A DNA stretch of 64,000 nucleotides from Hetaerina americana. Lineage: Eukaryota; Arthropoda; Insecta; Odonata; Calopterygidae. The stretch covers positions 10,724,048-10,788,047 of the forward strand of contig JAKTNV010000003.1 of the NCBI GenBank assembly GCA_022747635.1, given 5' to 3'. Shown piece by piece: positions 25,841-38,604 of the stretch. The notes beneath the pieces were generated by a model. That model worked only from the letters and a program-made list of their open reading frames with translations, ran no database searches and had not been told where the DNA came from. Made by a program: the position numbers and the translations under genes. Each line of letters begins with the position of its first letter. Position 1 is the stretch's first letter.

Positions 25841-26300
25841 ATCGCCAGCCTCCCCGGCATACCCCGGAACGAGAGAGGGGAGGTGGGGAAGGGGGAGGAG
25901 TTGGGAAGTAGAGAGGGAGAGAGAAATGAAAACGAGAGGGATGAAGACAAAAGAGTAGGGGTGAGTCCGTATGCAAAAAGAAGACAAGCGAAATAAAAAA
26001 ACATCGAAGGGAGGAAGAGACGCAGAGACAAAAGGGCGGGGGGAAGGACATTCGAGTGGCGGGGAAGAGGTTGGCTCGGAGAGGTGTGGGGGAGGGAATG
26101 GGTGGGCGAGGGAGGGCATGGGGGAGAGGATCTGTTGAGTGTGTGTTTGTGTGTGTGTGTGTGTGTACTAGCGGGCGGGTATGCTCGGAGTGATCCGGCG
26201 GGAGGTTCCAAGACAGCGAGGCATGGGAAGGGAGCGAACACCGCGGGGAGGATTGGAATCCTAAGCTTGAAAATTTGCCCCACATTTCCCGTTCCATAAG
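25840..26300. other. GC-rich island, purine-rich on the plus strand, with a (TG)n run
   Basis: GA/GGG-rich plus strand throughout; a (TG)n microsatellite occupies 26138-26166. All three reverse frames are open for over 100 codons, which shows how composition alone creates open frames here. Confidence 0.45.
26138..26166. repeat. (TG)n microsatellite
   Basis: About 29 bases of GT alternation with one TTT interruption. Confidence 0.9.
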
Positions 26301-29030
26301 AAGAATTTCGAGAGAGATGGTTCACCCTCCTCACCTCCAATCCCACTCAGATCTTCGTAGAGATTCGTCTTCTTTTGTTTCCTTCTTCCTCAAAAACAAT
26401 ACTCCCTAACAGCATGCTACATACAGACTTCGATCTAAACTTGCTATGCAAGCCGAACTTGTGTTGAAGAGATGCTTTTCTGAAACTGTCATCTTTACCA
26501 TTGCGCCCTAAATACAATATCCTATTCTGCCAATTGAGCAATTAAAATGAATTAGTAAAAGGACAATCAATTCAAATCAACTGCTGCTCATGCAAACAAC
26601 AGAGGAAAGAATTCCAAAGACGCATATTTGATATTAGGTATTCCATTTCATAATTTTTGACATAAATAATATCTGCTTTATGGAAACCATTCCTTTTCAT
26701 TTCTTTTAATTCTCGCATAAAAGTTGAAAGGAAGTACCACCCACTAAATTAGTGCTTGCTTCATGAAAATACATTGACAATTTGAAGACAAAAAGTAATA
26801 ACTTCAGACTCTAGGGACATTCTAGCGAATATCCATTCAGAAACTTGCGGACGTTAAATCGTTCTACTAAAGATTTACTTTTAATGGTATTCGTGGATTA
26901 ATACTTGAAAACTAAATTAAATATTTACTTAATTTACAGTTTCCAACTGCCTGAGGGATTAGGAAGAAAGGTATTAAGAAAGTCTCCATCCGACGGTTTG
27001 TATATTAATTTCAAGTGGTATTTTGAGATGAACCCGGTATTCATTATTTTCTGTTTTTCCAGAAAATACCCAAAATAAGAGCGCTTAACAGCCATTGCTT
27101 CCGATTTAATAGGACATCCTAATGACCGATGACAGTAAGAAAGGGGAAAGATTAAACTTTCCCGTGACGCTCAGCAGACACAACCAACATTTCGAGGTTC
27201 CTGTGCGCAGGTACATTTCCACTGGAAACGCATACTACTTTAAACACTCTTGCTGTAGATCGAATTCAGAGAGGAACCAGATTATCATTCCGAGCAAACA
27301 TACGTATCTCCGGATCTTGAAGCAAAATGGCTACCACGTGCACAGTGAGGTAAAAACCCAATTCACAGGTGAGCTTTTGAGAAAGTGTTCTCAGGATATC
27401 AGACCCCCATTTAGCGACGCCCCTGCGAATTGGGCGATATTACCACAGACTGTCCACGGAGACTTCAACGTGGGGAGACTTCAACGCGCGGGTAGAAGCG
27501 CGGAGAGAAAGTCAACGGCAGTGGCGTCGCAGCGCAGAGAGGAGGAGCAATGAAGAGGAGCAGTCGAATGAGTAAAATGAAAGGCCACTCGCGCGGTGCT
27601 TCTTGCTGCACGGTCGGGGGAAGGGCAGGGGGGCGCTGAGTTCTCCCTCTCTCTCTCTCCCAGGCCGACTCCCCACCTCACAGCCGGAAAACACGTCCAT
27701 CGCGGCGGGGGCAGCAGAGCCGAGCTGGGGCGGACGCATCGACCCTTTGACAGGAATTATAAACGCATGGGGCCGGTTGGTGGTGCATTTCATTAAGGCG
27801 GATGCCCTTTCAAGCACTCCTTACTCGTTGATTCTTGCGAGAGGGAGTTGCAGAGAGAGCCGCTCGCCATTGGACGTCCTCATCGATTTCCGGTGACGCT
27901 GGCCAATCGAAAGGGTCATGTGTGTACGTGGGCATGTGCGTGTAGCCGCTCATTTGAAGGAGAAGAGAGGTTACCTCTTGGACGATTACCTTTCACTCCT
28001 AACCGGTAAGCCCCAATGCCAATGGATGCTGCATTGTCAGGAGGAGAACGCATCTGATATCCTGGGGAGGAGAACGGAGCGAAGGGCGGTCGCTTCGTGA
28101 AGATTTCCTCCTCCTCTAAAGGGATGGCCTATCAACAAATGACCCGTCACGTTTACTACCCCAGACGAAGAGAGAATTTCTATCACGTCATTTACAATCA
28201 ACAAACTATCCCAAATACCTGATGTGACTGACGAATGAAGCGACTAAAGCAAACCTCTCGACAGGCTATATAACCCGTGTTCACGCGCCGGTTCTACTAG
28301 TATCTTGCGACGCAAAGAGAGATGAAAAAAATCTACGTGTCCGGAATCGCTGCTCATTTTAAATCTTAGCAGATATATTTTATTCTTCTGACGTGCAGAT
28401 TCTCGGAAAATTTATGAAAATTGGGATTACCGATCTGAACGTAACTTCAAAAATTAATTACAAAAACATTTGTATATTTTCCACGCTGGGAAAAGTACAT
28501 ATACTTAAGAGTGGTTAAAAATGTAATAAAATGGGAATCAACACAGCGGTGAAGTAATTAAAGTGCAATTAAACATGGATAAAAATCGAAAAATTTCAAT
28601 GTAAGAAAGAATTCAGCAGGTAATTCCCAACGACTCAACTACTCAGCATTAGTTGAAGGACAGAAAATCCATTAGTCATTTGAAAATTTAGAATAATTAA
28701 TGGAGATTCTCATGTTTAACCCTCAATGCGCATTAAGCAGTACATGAAAAAATTCTGCACGCTGGACACTATTGGTGACTGAAAAGGTCAAAGGAGTGGA
28801 GAACTAGAGGAAGAGAGACGCTACATCCAAAATTGGGTCCCCAGACTAGTCTCTTACGACCTTACTATTACTGCAATTAAATAATTCAGTTGTGAGTCTC
28901 TTGTTTTACCTCGCAGAAAATTTGTCTTTTGATTCAATCAAGTGCATTTCAATTACAGAATATTGTATAAATCGTAATGTGAAGGTTAAGGTAAGTGCTT
29001 CCAGGACACAGGGAATGTGCACTTCTTCTA
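26300..29030. other. Intronic DNA with a GC-rich patch
   Basis: AT-rich except for a CpG-rich patch at about 27470-27900. A 143-codon frame (27122-27553) has mixed composition but no recognisable domain, and I do not call it a gene. Within it the 13-mer GGAGACTTCAACG occurs twice, 16 bases apart. Confidence 0.4.
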
Positions 29031-29039
29031 CACTCTGCC

Positions 29040-29470
29040 TGCTTCAATCCCCGCCAAACATACTAGCTAATACAATCTATATCAAAATATACCTTCCTTT
29101 CACTCCACATTTTTCCTTTTTCCATACATTCGTCCCGCACGCGTTAACTTTTTTCCTTTTCTATGCCACTTATCCAAAATTCTCCCTGCTATCAATCTTC
29201 AACAATCCATTGCTAATCAAAATTTTTTGCAGCCATTAATCTACCTCTTTAGAAATGCTTCCAAAACTCCTCTCCCCTACCACAGCCATTAGAGTTTATC
29301 CTCTTGTGATGTTTCAATCAATTTAACTTTTACATTCTTTTCCACAAGCACACATCTCATAGGTATCCAATTTTTCCTCATCCTCTTTCCTCCACGACCA
29401 AATTTCGGAACCATACAAAGCAAATACCCGTCGCAAAGTCTTCACTAGTCTTTGATTCACAGTAGCTCAC
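29040..29470 (-). mobile_element. LINE (non-LTR retrotransposon) C-terminal remnant
   Basis: Read on the minus strand from 29460, the translation contains RLVKTLRRVFALYGSEIW and WRKEDEEKLDTYEM. This is the conserved post-reverse-transcriptase segment (LYG-E-W, R-ED--L--FE) of RTE/Jockey-like LINEs. After a stop near 29324, a diverged downstream piece near 29160-29220 aligns at DNA level with the LINE remnant at 49.4-49.5 kb. Frameshifts and stops make it a dead fragment. The reverse-transcriptase core itself is absent. Confidence 0.7.
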
Positions 29471-29479
29471 TGCTATGTA

Positions 29480-30713
29480 CTTTCTTTGGTTTGAAAAAGC
29501 TTCTTTACTCATACAATTCTTCCATTAATTTCATTCTTATTTTACCCATCTTGTAAAATATTTCCTAAATAAGTAAACTTCTGTATCTGAACTAGTCTAT
29601 CCACTCCAATTTCACTTAATTAAGTATTCTCTTTTCTTCATAACCTCATCAACTTTTTTATTGATTGATTGAGACATTTATTTATTCTTATTCTAACCTT
29701 TTTAATTAGATTCTGTTTATGCACTTCGCAAAGACCGGAAAACCTTGAAATATAACGCTTGATTATACGCAACATGACTTGATCAGTAACCCACTTACTT
29801 TCATCACCACCTCAGCCATGCAAAACTTGCAATTCTTCTCCATTTTCATTGAAAATTACGGGGAAGAATGGAAAACCTGCTTTGTCTCCAAGGCTACCAA
29901 TGTCCATCTTAAACCTCCACTCTTCATTCTCACTTTTGTTGATGAAACACAAATCCTATATTTACTTACGAATAAATAAATGTACTAAATATACAATTGA
30001 AGAAATTATTCTCTTAGGCCTTTTACGATAATTGGACGAATTTTTAGTCTCAGTTCAAAATTATTTCTACTCTTCACCCATCAAACAAAATTTCAGATTG
30101 ATGACCGCATCGATGCTTTTCCAGTGCTGTTTTCGAGGTTCTAGTACCCCGAGATATGTATTCATCCCAAGTTTAAGGAATTAGGTTTAGTCTTTTTTCG
30201 TGTCATTTCATGCATATGGAAGAAGTTCAAGGCCTTCTGGCCCTTGCCATGGATTTTTGCCTAACTGCCAATTTGAAATAAGTTTATCACATGCTATTTG
30301 AACAAAATGTTAGGATTTGAAAAATCAACATTAAATTGCACCTTTTGCATGACTAAGGTTTCAAATTAGACTCCCACCCTCCAGATAACATACGTAGTTA
30401 CCCATTGGTATATCCGAGATATTTTATAAAATCGATAGGGATTCCGATCTTACAAAAGCGCGGAAAAATCGCGTCCAGTTTGGTGTACCAAACGTAAAAA
30501 GAAATAGATATTTTAATAAATTTCGGATGGAATATTCACCTCTGTGAAAATAGCGATAAGTAATTCAAACCATTTATAAATTTAATATTCATAAATAAAA
30601 CATGTTTGCTGGCATATTCAAGAGAGTATATGACTAAACGTTTTAATTATCTTCCTTCTAATACCATTTTAGACTAACGTCGCCACCTACATTTTCCTCA
30701 ATTTAATTACAAA
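29480..30713. other. AT-rich intronic DNA
   Basis: No supported gene. Sequence adjoining the LINE remnant may be more of the same element but is too diverged to assign. Confidence 0.4.
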
Positions 30714-31109
30714 ATTCAGGAAGTTCTCTCGGGTTTCCCACCGGGTCAGCGTGGTGTGCACCGACGTTTCGACGGCTAACTCTGCCATCGTCTTCAGGGT
30801 GAAGTGCAGAGCAATGAATTCGCCATGTATTTATACCCTGTCGTAGGGTCAGGTGTCCTCCGATTGGTCCGATGTGTTCCCAAGTGCCGAGCCGCCCCGG
30901 TGACGTCTCGTACTTTCAATTTTTCTCAGCACAGGTCTCCACGTGCTGCTGATCTGGAAGCCAGTGTCCCTGTTGAAGGTATTCTGTCCTTCCAGTCGGA
31001 TTTCCACGGCTTCCTTCGCCACTCGGTCCCAGTAGCCGTTCGTGTGACAAAGTCTTTTGGTGCTCCCCCAGTCAATCCGATGACCATGCGTGATGCTGTG
31101 TTCGGCGAC
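30714..31109 (-). repeat. Left arm of the Penelope palindrome
   Basis: 396 bases. Reading through, the only difference I found from the reverse complement of 31468-31864 is one T in a T run (five here, six in the other arm). Confidence 0.93.
30766..30797 (-). ncRNA. Hammerhead-like hairpin in the left Penelope arm
   Basis: On the minus strand CTGAAGA is followed by a 6-7 bp stem (CGATGGC with GCCGTCG, one G-T pair) with a 7-base loop, then GAAAC. Penelope elements are known to encode small hammerhead ribozymes with a CUGANGA-stem-GAAA core. One extra base before the stem departs from the strict consensus, so activity is doubtful. Confidence 0.4.
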
Positions 31110-31444
31110 TGCAGACTTTCAGGGTAATGGAGTCTGATGCATCGCTCATGCTCCGTTAGTCGCTTTTCAATTGTGCGGCCAGTCTCCCCGATGTATACCT
31201 GGCCGCACTCACACGGGATCCGGTATACCCCCGGCGCCTTCAAACCCCGTTCGTCTTTTGCCGTGCCAAGGAAGTTCTTCAATTTTCCTTGTGGCTTGTG
31301 GATGGTTTCCACTTTATGTTTCCTTAGTATCCTGGAGATCTTATGGGATACCGTGGAAACAAAGGGGATGCTGACCCTGGCAACGGGTTTTTCTCTTTCC
31401 TCTCTCTGACGGTCGTTTCTGGTGAAGGCCCTTTTAAGGGCCAA
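30926..31444 (-). pseudogene. Penelope GIY-YIG endonuclease region, frameshifted
   Basis: The minus-strand frame runs through a basic linker into PGVYRIPCECGQVYIGETGR (residues 71-90 of this frame), giving the GVY and YIG halves with a CxC between them. RTIEKRLTEHE follows, with the conserved basic helix and His. This is the nuclease that nicks target DNA for Penelope integration. After LHYPES (near 31115) the frame departs from the family pattern, and the expected VAEH segment is found in another frame, so a small length change has broken the gene close to the arm boundary. No reverse-transcriptase motif lies upstream, because the sequence there enters the inverted arm. Confidence 0.88.
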
Positions 31445-31467
31445 ATTGACCTCCCGGCTTGTGTATT

Positions 31468-31864
31468 GTCGCCGAACACAGCATCACGCATGGTCATCGG
31501 ATTGACTGGGGGAGCACCAAAAGACTTTGTCACACGAACGGCTACTGGGACCGAGTGGCGAAGGAAGCCGTGGAAATCCGACTGGAAGGACAGAATACCT
31601 TCAACAGGGACACTGGCTTCCAGATCAGCAGCACGTGGAGACCTGTGCTGAGAAAAAATTGAAAGTACGAGACGTCACCGGGGCGGCTCGGCACTTGGGA
31701 ACACATCGGACCAATCGGAGGACACCTGACCCTACGACAGGGTATAAATACATGGCGAATTCATTGCTCTGCACTTCACCCTGAAGACGATGGCAGAGTT
31801 AGCCGTCGAAACGTCGGTGCACACCACGCTGACCCGGTGGGAAACCCGAGAGAACTTCCTGAAT
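31468..31864 (+). repeat. Right arm of the Penelope palindrome
   Basis: 397 bases, inverted relative to 30714-31109. It encodes on the plus strand the element's C-terminal segment, beginning VAEHSITHGHRIDW and ending at a stop near 31662. The left arm encodes the same peptide on the minus strand. Confidence 0.93.
31781..31812 (+). ncRNA. Hammerhead-like hairpin in the right Penelope arm
   Basis: Identical to the left-arm motif, but on the plus strand. The GAAAC is followed by GTCGGTG, where a cleavage-site strand might pair, but I could not complete stem III and the UH cleavage site with confidence. Confidence 0.4.
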
Positions 31865-34800
31865 ACAATACGCCGGGAAAAACTGAGATCCCTAATTACA
31901 AAGTGTTTATTACGAAAGAGAGGCCAAAAATGCCATACAAGCGCTAGTTGTGGTGGGGTCAATATTATTTTTCATCACCTCTGATGTAACATGAAGACCT
32001 TTCTAAATAATGTCCATTACATAGAGCTTCCATCACTACTCATGTTAAAAATGTTCAATCCAGAAACACTAGAGATTACAATGTCATTGAACGTCGACAA
32101 ATTCATAAATAAAAACAAACGACAGTGCACGCAATTTTAGGACTGTAAACAAGTGTTTAAGGTGATTTAATACCATGGGCATAAGTTTACACATCTGAAT
32201 TCCTTATCGTATTCTTTGCTCACCCATTATTAGGAGGCATCGAATTGTATAACTTTCGGGTCAATGATTCAAACCAAGTTGAGATTAATTTGTGAGATTT
32301 TTACCGTTTGAGAAAGGCATCATTCAAAGTATGAAGAAATGATATTTATCATTATGCTAATAATCGTCTTCTTTTGAGGGACGTACCTATCGAAATATTA
32401 CGGTAAGTGAACGACATAATCGATGCAAACAAAATACTTCTTTGCCTATCCCGTAGATCATGTGTTTGATGGAATTATCTTTCAGGGCTTAAACTCCAGA
32501 AATACCCATATTCGCATTAAAAATGGGGTAATATAGTTCAAAGGATGTGAAAAGAAGGTTTCAAATTAGTGTTTAACTCCTTCACGTGGAGACTGCATGG
32601 GACGGAGTCGACCCCTTGTCTTCGGAGTTAGACACGTAAAAACGCTATCATCAGAGAACACACGGGAAGGAACTCATGCATAGATTATCCCTCATCCGAT
32701 GAAAAGTGACGAAGATTAAATGATGCTATATTCATTCCATTGATAGACAGGGTGTTTACAGAGTCTACAAGCAGTTCACCTGTAGAAGGCAGTCACTGAA
32801 ACGTGAAATGCGTGAAATATTTTGAGATCCTCCGGAAATTATGTTGGCGAAAACTGCATTTGTAATCATCAAATTCATACTCGGGTCTCAGATGGACTAA
32901 GGGTAACCTTTTTCAAATGTTTCATGAGATTTTGGGAGGGGCAGAAGAAAGCGAGAAGTCAAAAACAACAAGGTGTCTGGAAGTAATGTATTATGCAATA
33001 TGTACACATTTGCGTTCGATTGTCTAAAAGCTGGGGGTATCTTTTAACATGCTGCACAATACTAAAATAATGACTACGGTAGAGCCAGGGAATCTATCGC
33101 CTAGGACTTCTGGGCAGCAACGATCTTTTCTGTCGGATCATAGGGGGAAATGGCAGAATAATGTGGGAAAACCTATTCATAAAACCAATCTTAGAGATTA
33201 CGGCAATTCATAGGGTTGGCATTGTTTTTACTAACAAGCGCCAAATCGTAATGAGCAAAGAAATACGGATAGATTGAGTGAGTCACGACACACTGAGTCA
33301 GGTACCCTGCTGTTCCCGAGACTCCTCCGACAGACACCCCGCGTCTCCCCCATTACACCCTCCTCCACACGCACCCCCGCTGACGTCCACCAACGCCGGC
33401 GTTCAACCAACCAACCCTTCCCTCCTACCACCCTTTAACTGTTGGAACTTTCCATCGACATTCCGCAGATCACTTGTCCCCGGCGCTGGCCACGCATTGA
33501 CTCCCACAGTGTGGCGTTGCCCCTCTGATTTATAGATCCGCGGATGGATTGACAGACGTTTAAGCTTTCGGGGGCACGTTCTTCAGCTTTTTTTAGGTTT
33601 CGCGGGAATCTCGTCAGTATTGCTCGACCGAACGTGAGTTGAGAGGAAAATTCCCTCTTCTCCGTTTGAACAATGCTCTTTATAAACTCGATTCAAAAAA
33701 TCTGCTTGTATTTTTTTCCATTTTCTCCTTCACTACTTCCAAGAGCGAAAAATGTTTTAAAGAACATCCAACACTGAAAACGTCGCCACGGACAGCTCAT
33801 GTGCTACGCGATATACGCAAGACAAATCAAATCTACACAGAATGATTGACTGACTCGAATAAAACGTGGTGGAAATAATTTAGAGAATGATAATGGGGCG
33901 AAGTTATTGAAAAAATTCACGACGGCGTGTCGAACGATTACGGCAGATTTTAATTGCTCTATAACTAGCTTCTTATGGAAGGCTGTCATCTTTCCTGTTG
34001 ACGGAAATATGTCGTCTTCAGACGCACACCAAAAAATGACTCCACAAGAAAAAAACCCAAGGGATGAGTAGCAAAATATTCACTAGTCCCAAGATGCTGA
34101 AGTTGCTGCTAAACTTTCAATTAATTCCTCCTTAAAGACGTACAGTAAATTTAACCACTTATATTGATATTCATTGGTTGATACATTATTCCTTTACATT
34201 CTAGATAGTTTATTAACACCAAAAAGCAATGTTTAACGTTCAAATTTTCCAGTCATGCCTTCATTTGAGTCTCGCATATCTTACTACCATTTGGCAAGGA
34301 TATATAATGCTTACACTTAATATTTGAACTAAAATAAAATCTGCAGGAGGAAATAATGTAAACGTTGACTTAGCATATGAAAGTACAAATGACAGTTTAT
34401 TGAAAAATAAGGCAATAAAAAGATTTTTAAAAACAATGAATATCCTTGTGATGAATTCTGTAAAATAAATATTGAAACTGATTGCAGAAACAAACAAGAT
34501 AATCACGATGATCAAAAGAGTAGCAATAAGGTGACGCAAGTTAAAAAATATATGGACCAATAGAAATTATGATAAGATTCACTTATTTGGAAATATTAAA
34601 GTGATAGTGTTTCTTCTGAACATTACCCTTCTCCAGTTAAAATTTATAAGGAAGGAATTGATTAATAACATGAATTTGAAAATATTAGCGAAGTTCATAA
34701 AACAGAACTCTATACGCATTTTAATAAAAATCATGGCCTATGGAATACAGTCTACGCAATTTGGCTGTTCTGATACTAAAACCTTAAGTCAAAATACAAG

Positions 34801-37800
34801 CTAAAAGAAATGAATCTCCTTAGACAATACTTTAGCTATTGACTTTTAATCGTCATATTCACCACAACAAAGTTGGTTGATGAAAACATTTAACTAAAGC
34901 TAGATGGAGTTTCCCACTTGTCTGTACTGAATTGTACCATTGACAAAGTAAACACTGGAAGAATCTGAAAATTCACCCAAAGTATTAGAGGCAAATTTAT
35001 TAGCCATATTGACAATGCTAATTTTAATACTATTAAATTGCACAGAGCCAGTGCGTTGCGCGTGGAACAGCTTTTTCTAAGATAGTTTTTATTGCGTTTG
35101 GATCAATGTATAATGAAATTTTACGCTTCCCCATTAAATAGCTCGACAGTTTCAGTTCAATCCATGAATATTGTCCTCCAAAATAAATGAAAGTATGTTG
35201 GTGCTCGAGGAGTTTCAGCTTGAAAGGATAGATATTATCGAATGGACAGAAAACATTTACAAACGGCTTTTTTTTTAACGAGACCTTCAAAATTTGATCA
35301 TCTCCAGAGTAATATCTGTCTAATCTAACAAAAATCACAACTGTTGAATGTCATTGGGTAATTTAATCTTCCATCTACTTTTATTCCGCTATTGAAACGT
35401 ACTATTTAGGCAACAGTTTCTCAAATTACAACATTAGAACTAAAATAAATATGAAATGGGTGAAGAGTTGTATTCGGATCAAAACATTATTTAATTGTAC
35501 AGATCAAACATAATGCTAAATCTCTTACATAAAACCTTATCTACATAAATTTTAAACCACTTTGAAAACAACTCAATGAGGCTAATTGACCAGGTGGAAA
35601 AATTCTTGACATTTTTGACGTAATAAAAACGAAATTTTTTTATAAATGGCTCAGTAAATTGTTAGAATTCAGTATGTTTTACAAATACCATTTACAAGCT
35701 AAATTATTCTAATGGTACTTACCCTTTTCCAACTTAGAATAGTATTTTTTCATTCAACTCCATGTTTAAAATGAACAAATATTACATAATGAAATCAATT
35801 ATGTGACAGTATGAAATATGTTCATCGAAAGATTTCCAGATTTGGATATCTTCTCCTGGCATAAATATTATCATTCATGGTTCATTCATTAATGTATTTA
35901 CATAGTGCTTACCACAACCATACATTTAAATGACAACGCACGATTTATTTTATCTACAAGTCATGTTTTCGTCATTGAACTCGCGCTGGTTTTTGGCAAC
36001 GTCAACGCCTAGGTAAAACATTCTCAAGAGGTATGATTTATTTTTTACTGCTTAGAGTGTGGAAAGTACAGCTAGATTTTTTATAGCCTATGTGCTTGTA
36101 TTAATTTGAACTTTAGTTCCATTATTTCGTATTCTGATGGCGATAATCTCATCAACACTTCAGTTTACGAAAAGTGGCAACTGTTATTTAATTGGATTTT
36201 TTCCCTTCAAAAGGACCTGCCACGGCAGGAACATCAGTAATATCCAAGGAACTATTGAGGAAATCTCTGTGAACAGAGAGGTGAAAATTTATCCAGATAA
36301 CAAATATCTTGCACCTAAATCCAGCAGCAAATACTAAAAAATAATAGTTTTTTGTCATAAAGAAGAAAATTCTCCCTGGCATACAAAATTACAAGTAGGG
36401 CAACTCAAAACATTTTATCACGTTCAAAGACGAAAACAAAAGGTTCAAACAATCTTGTAATTTTTATGAATTCTCAGCTCTTTGGAAAACCATTGGCTCT
36501 TGAAAATATGAAGGCATAGAACGGAGAGAAATTCAAAAACTCTCTCCTGTCCCCAAAGATTTCCTTTAAAAATCTTCAGAAGCCATCATTTTCCATAAAG
36601 GTGTGGCGTCGAGGAAATTTTCACCACTGCAAATAAAAAAACCTCTCGTGAGAGTGAGCCAATTATCAATTCAAATGGACAAATTAATCCAAACAAGATA
36701 CCGCGTAGTTCAGCTCTTACTCTGGCTCGGAGGGAACGCGATTGCTATCAAGGCCGAAGCATCGCGTACATGGTGCGATTTCTACATGCCTACAATGGAA
36801 TATTCGATTGCAATTCCACTCGGAAAATCCCCATTAGGAATGAACTTCCAGATCGTGGGCCAAAAGGAGTAGGCCGACCACAACCGCAACATTCAGCCGC
36901 CCGACTACAGGTGTGGAACTTTCAACGCCCGGCCTGCAGAAATAGTCCAACCAAACCAACGTCGACCTCGCGGGCGTCATATTTCCTTTGTAAGAGGCTT
37001 TAATCGTCACAAGTTAGTTTAAAAACAATTCGAACGCCATTTACAGGGCACTCCCAATATACCAAATGAAACTCTAGAAAGATCAAGCTTGTGATAGTGA
37101 AACCGTCCCAAACAGAAAGCATTATGCGCAGTTGCAAGCATTATCCTCCGCGATATGCTTGTGACGCAATAGCAATGATTCGACGACCGAAATTTCGCGA
37201 AAAACGTGAAATGATCACGTAATAATCTGCATAGAAGTATACAAAGAACAGCATGCAATAGCTAAGTGTACCGGTGTGTTATATACTCTGAAGGCTCGTG
37301 GAAAATCATCGAGACCAAAGATGTACTAGGTTAATTGCAGAGCGGCAGCTGAGGGATCTGGGCACGAATTTTTGTCATTTAAAAAAATATTTTCGCAAAA
37401 AACTCCACAAAAGAGATACAAGTATTATCACCCTTTATCTACAGTAGTCGAAAATTCTAACTGTTGCGACTTGGCATTGGCATATACAAATTTATTGGAA
37501 ATTATTTCTCGTTTTTCGTATTTTCACAGTAGGCTTGATAAGAACTGGTATTATGTTTACGGCAAAAATCCAGGGATTATTTTAACTTCTACGTAAATGC
37601 ATGCCCAGTTTAAACAGTCAATGGAATAGTTTTCATGCTGAAAATTGTCCGTTACAAAAAATTTAATTTTTTAAGGTCATACAAACCCAATTTGGTGTAT
37701 ACTTTTAATAATTAGTATCGTGCACTGTACACATTAGCATCTATTACGATGATTTGCACAAACTGTATGATATGGCAAAATATTATAATAGAATATTACG

Positions 37801-38284
37801 TCATATCAGCCACAACTATCCCTTAGGGTTGAAACCAGCGCAGGCCAAAAATGAAATGATTCCTTTCACAAAATGTTAATTATATAGTTGCAATTTTTAA
37901 TCGGATACTAAAATTAGATCCGTACTTCGATAGTGATTATAGCTATCATTTCATTGCAGAAAAATAAGGATGAATACAATCCAAAATACATTAAATTTAA
38001 CTTCACAAATACAACTACAACAATAAACCATAAATAACACTGGCGAAAAACCTAAATGCCCTTTACCAACAGTCAATAAAGAGGGCATAAATATTCCATG
38101 AATGGAAAATTAGGCTAAATTTTCAAAGTAAAGTATTTCCAAGATTCAAGAAACATTTTCATGTTTCCTTTAGAACCTCATATTAGGCATGCGATAATAC
38201 TTGTAGATCAACATATGAAAATAACTATTAATTTTTATTTCTAAGTTCGCATATGATTCCATGATTACATCGCTGGAATAGAAG
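31865..38284. other. Long AT-rich intronic stretch
   Basis: About 6.4 kb, the least eventful part of the window. A short GC-richer patch lies at 33300-33500 and a weak hairpin motif at about 33996-34021 (minus). Open frames are short and unrecognisable. I see no RNA gene. Confidence 0.45.
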
Positions 38285-38604
38285 TTATAAGGGGAGGTGA
38301 CCGACAGCAGAGGTCGTTTGCACCACTCAGGATAGGTGGGCCATTTCGTACAGGTGTTAAGAGAATAGGGTAAAGAGTAAGGAAAAACTCAAGTGTCGGC
38401 ATTAGCTTGCTCTATAATACGAAAGGCACCAAGCGCTCCGCAGATTAACATCGTCTCCGGCAGACATCACACTCCACTTGAAGTACTCTCCACATAGTAC
38501 CCCAATTAGGGACCAGGATACCACTAAAAACTCCTGCCACCTCCGGGATTCGAACCCTCCTGGTGGGAATCCTGTATACTAGCCACGGCACCATTCCTAT
38601 CCCC
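38285..38604 (-). mobile_element. tRNA-derived SINE, family A, copy 1
   Basis: On the minus strand it starts GGGGATAGGAATGGTGCC. It has an A-box-like segment and a B box (GGTTCGAATCC) near 38550-38560, and continues into a body whose landmarks (GCCTTTCGTA, GCTAATGCCGAC, CTGTCGGTCACCTCC) also occur, in the same order, in the plus-strand copy at 42511-42818. It is older than that copy: it lacks a clear target-site duplication and has more differences in the central domain. Confidence 0.82.

Larger units (their letters stand above)
30714..31864 (-). mobile_element. Penelope-like retroelement fragment in palindromic arrangement
   Basis: Two long arms (30714-31109 and 31468-31864) are reverse complements of each other and flank about 358 bases of single-copy sequence. 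That central sequence encodes, on the minus strand, a GIY-YIG endonuclease domain of the type joined to Penelope reverse transcriptase. Each arm carries the end of the coding region and the 3' untranslated part, including a TATAAATA string and a hairpin motif. The reverse transcriptase is missing. Penelope elements often carry partial copies in direct or inverted order (pseudo-LTRs), which explains the layout. Near-identity of the arms points to a young insertion or to later homogenisation. Confidence 0.9.

Noticed and set aside
27122..27553. 143-codon frame containing GDFNVG, resembling the endonuclease motif GDFNA of LINEs
   Set aside because: Only the four-residue match is present. It comes from the repeated 13-mer GGAGACTTCAACG, and none of the surrounding nuclease motifs can be found.
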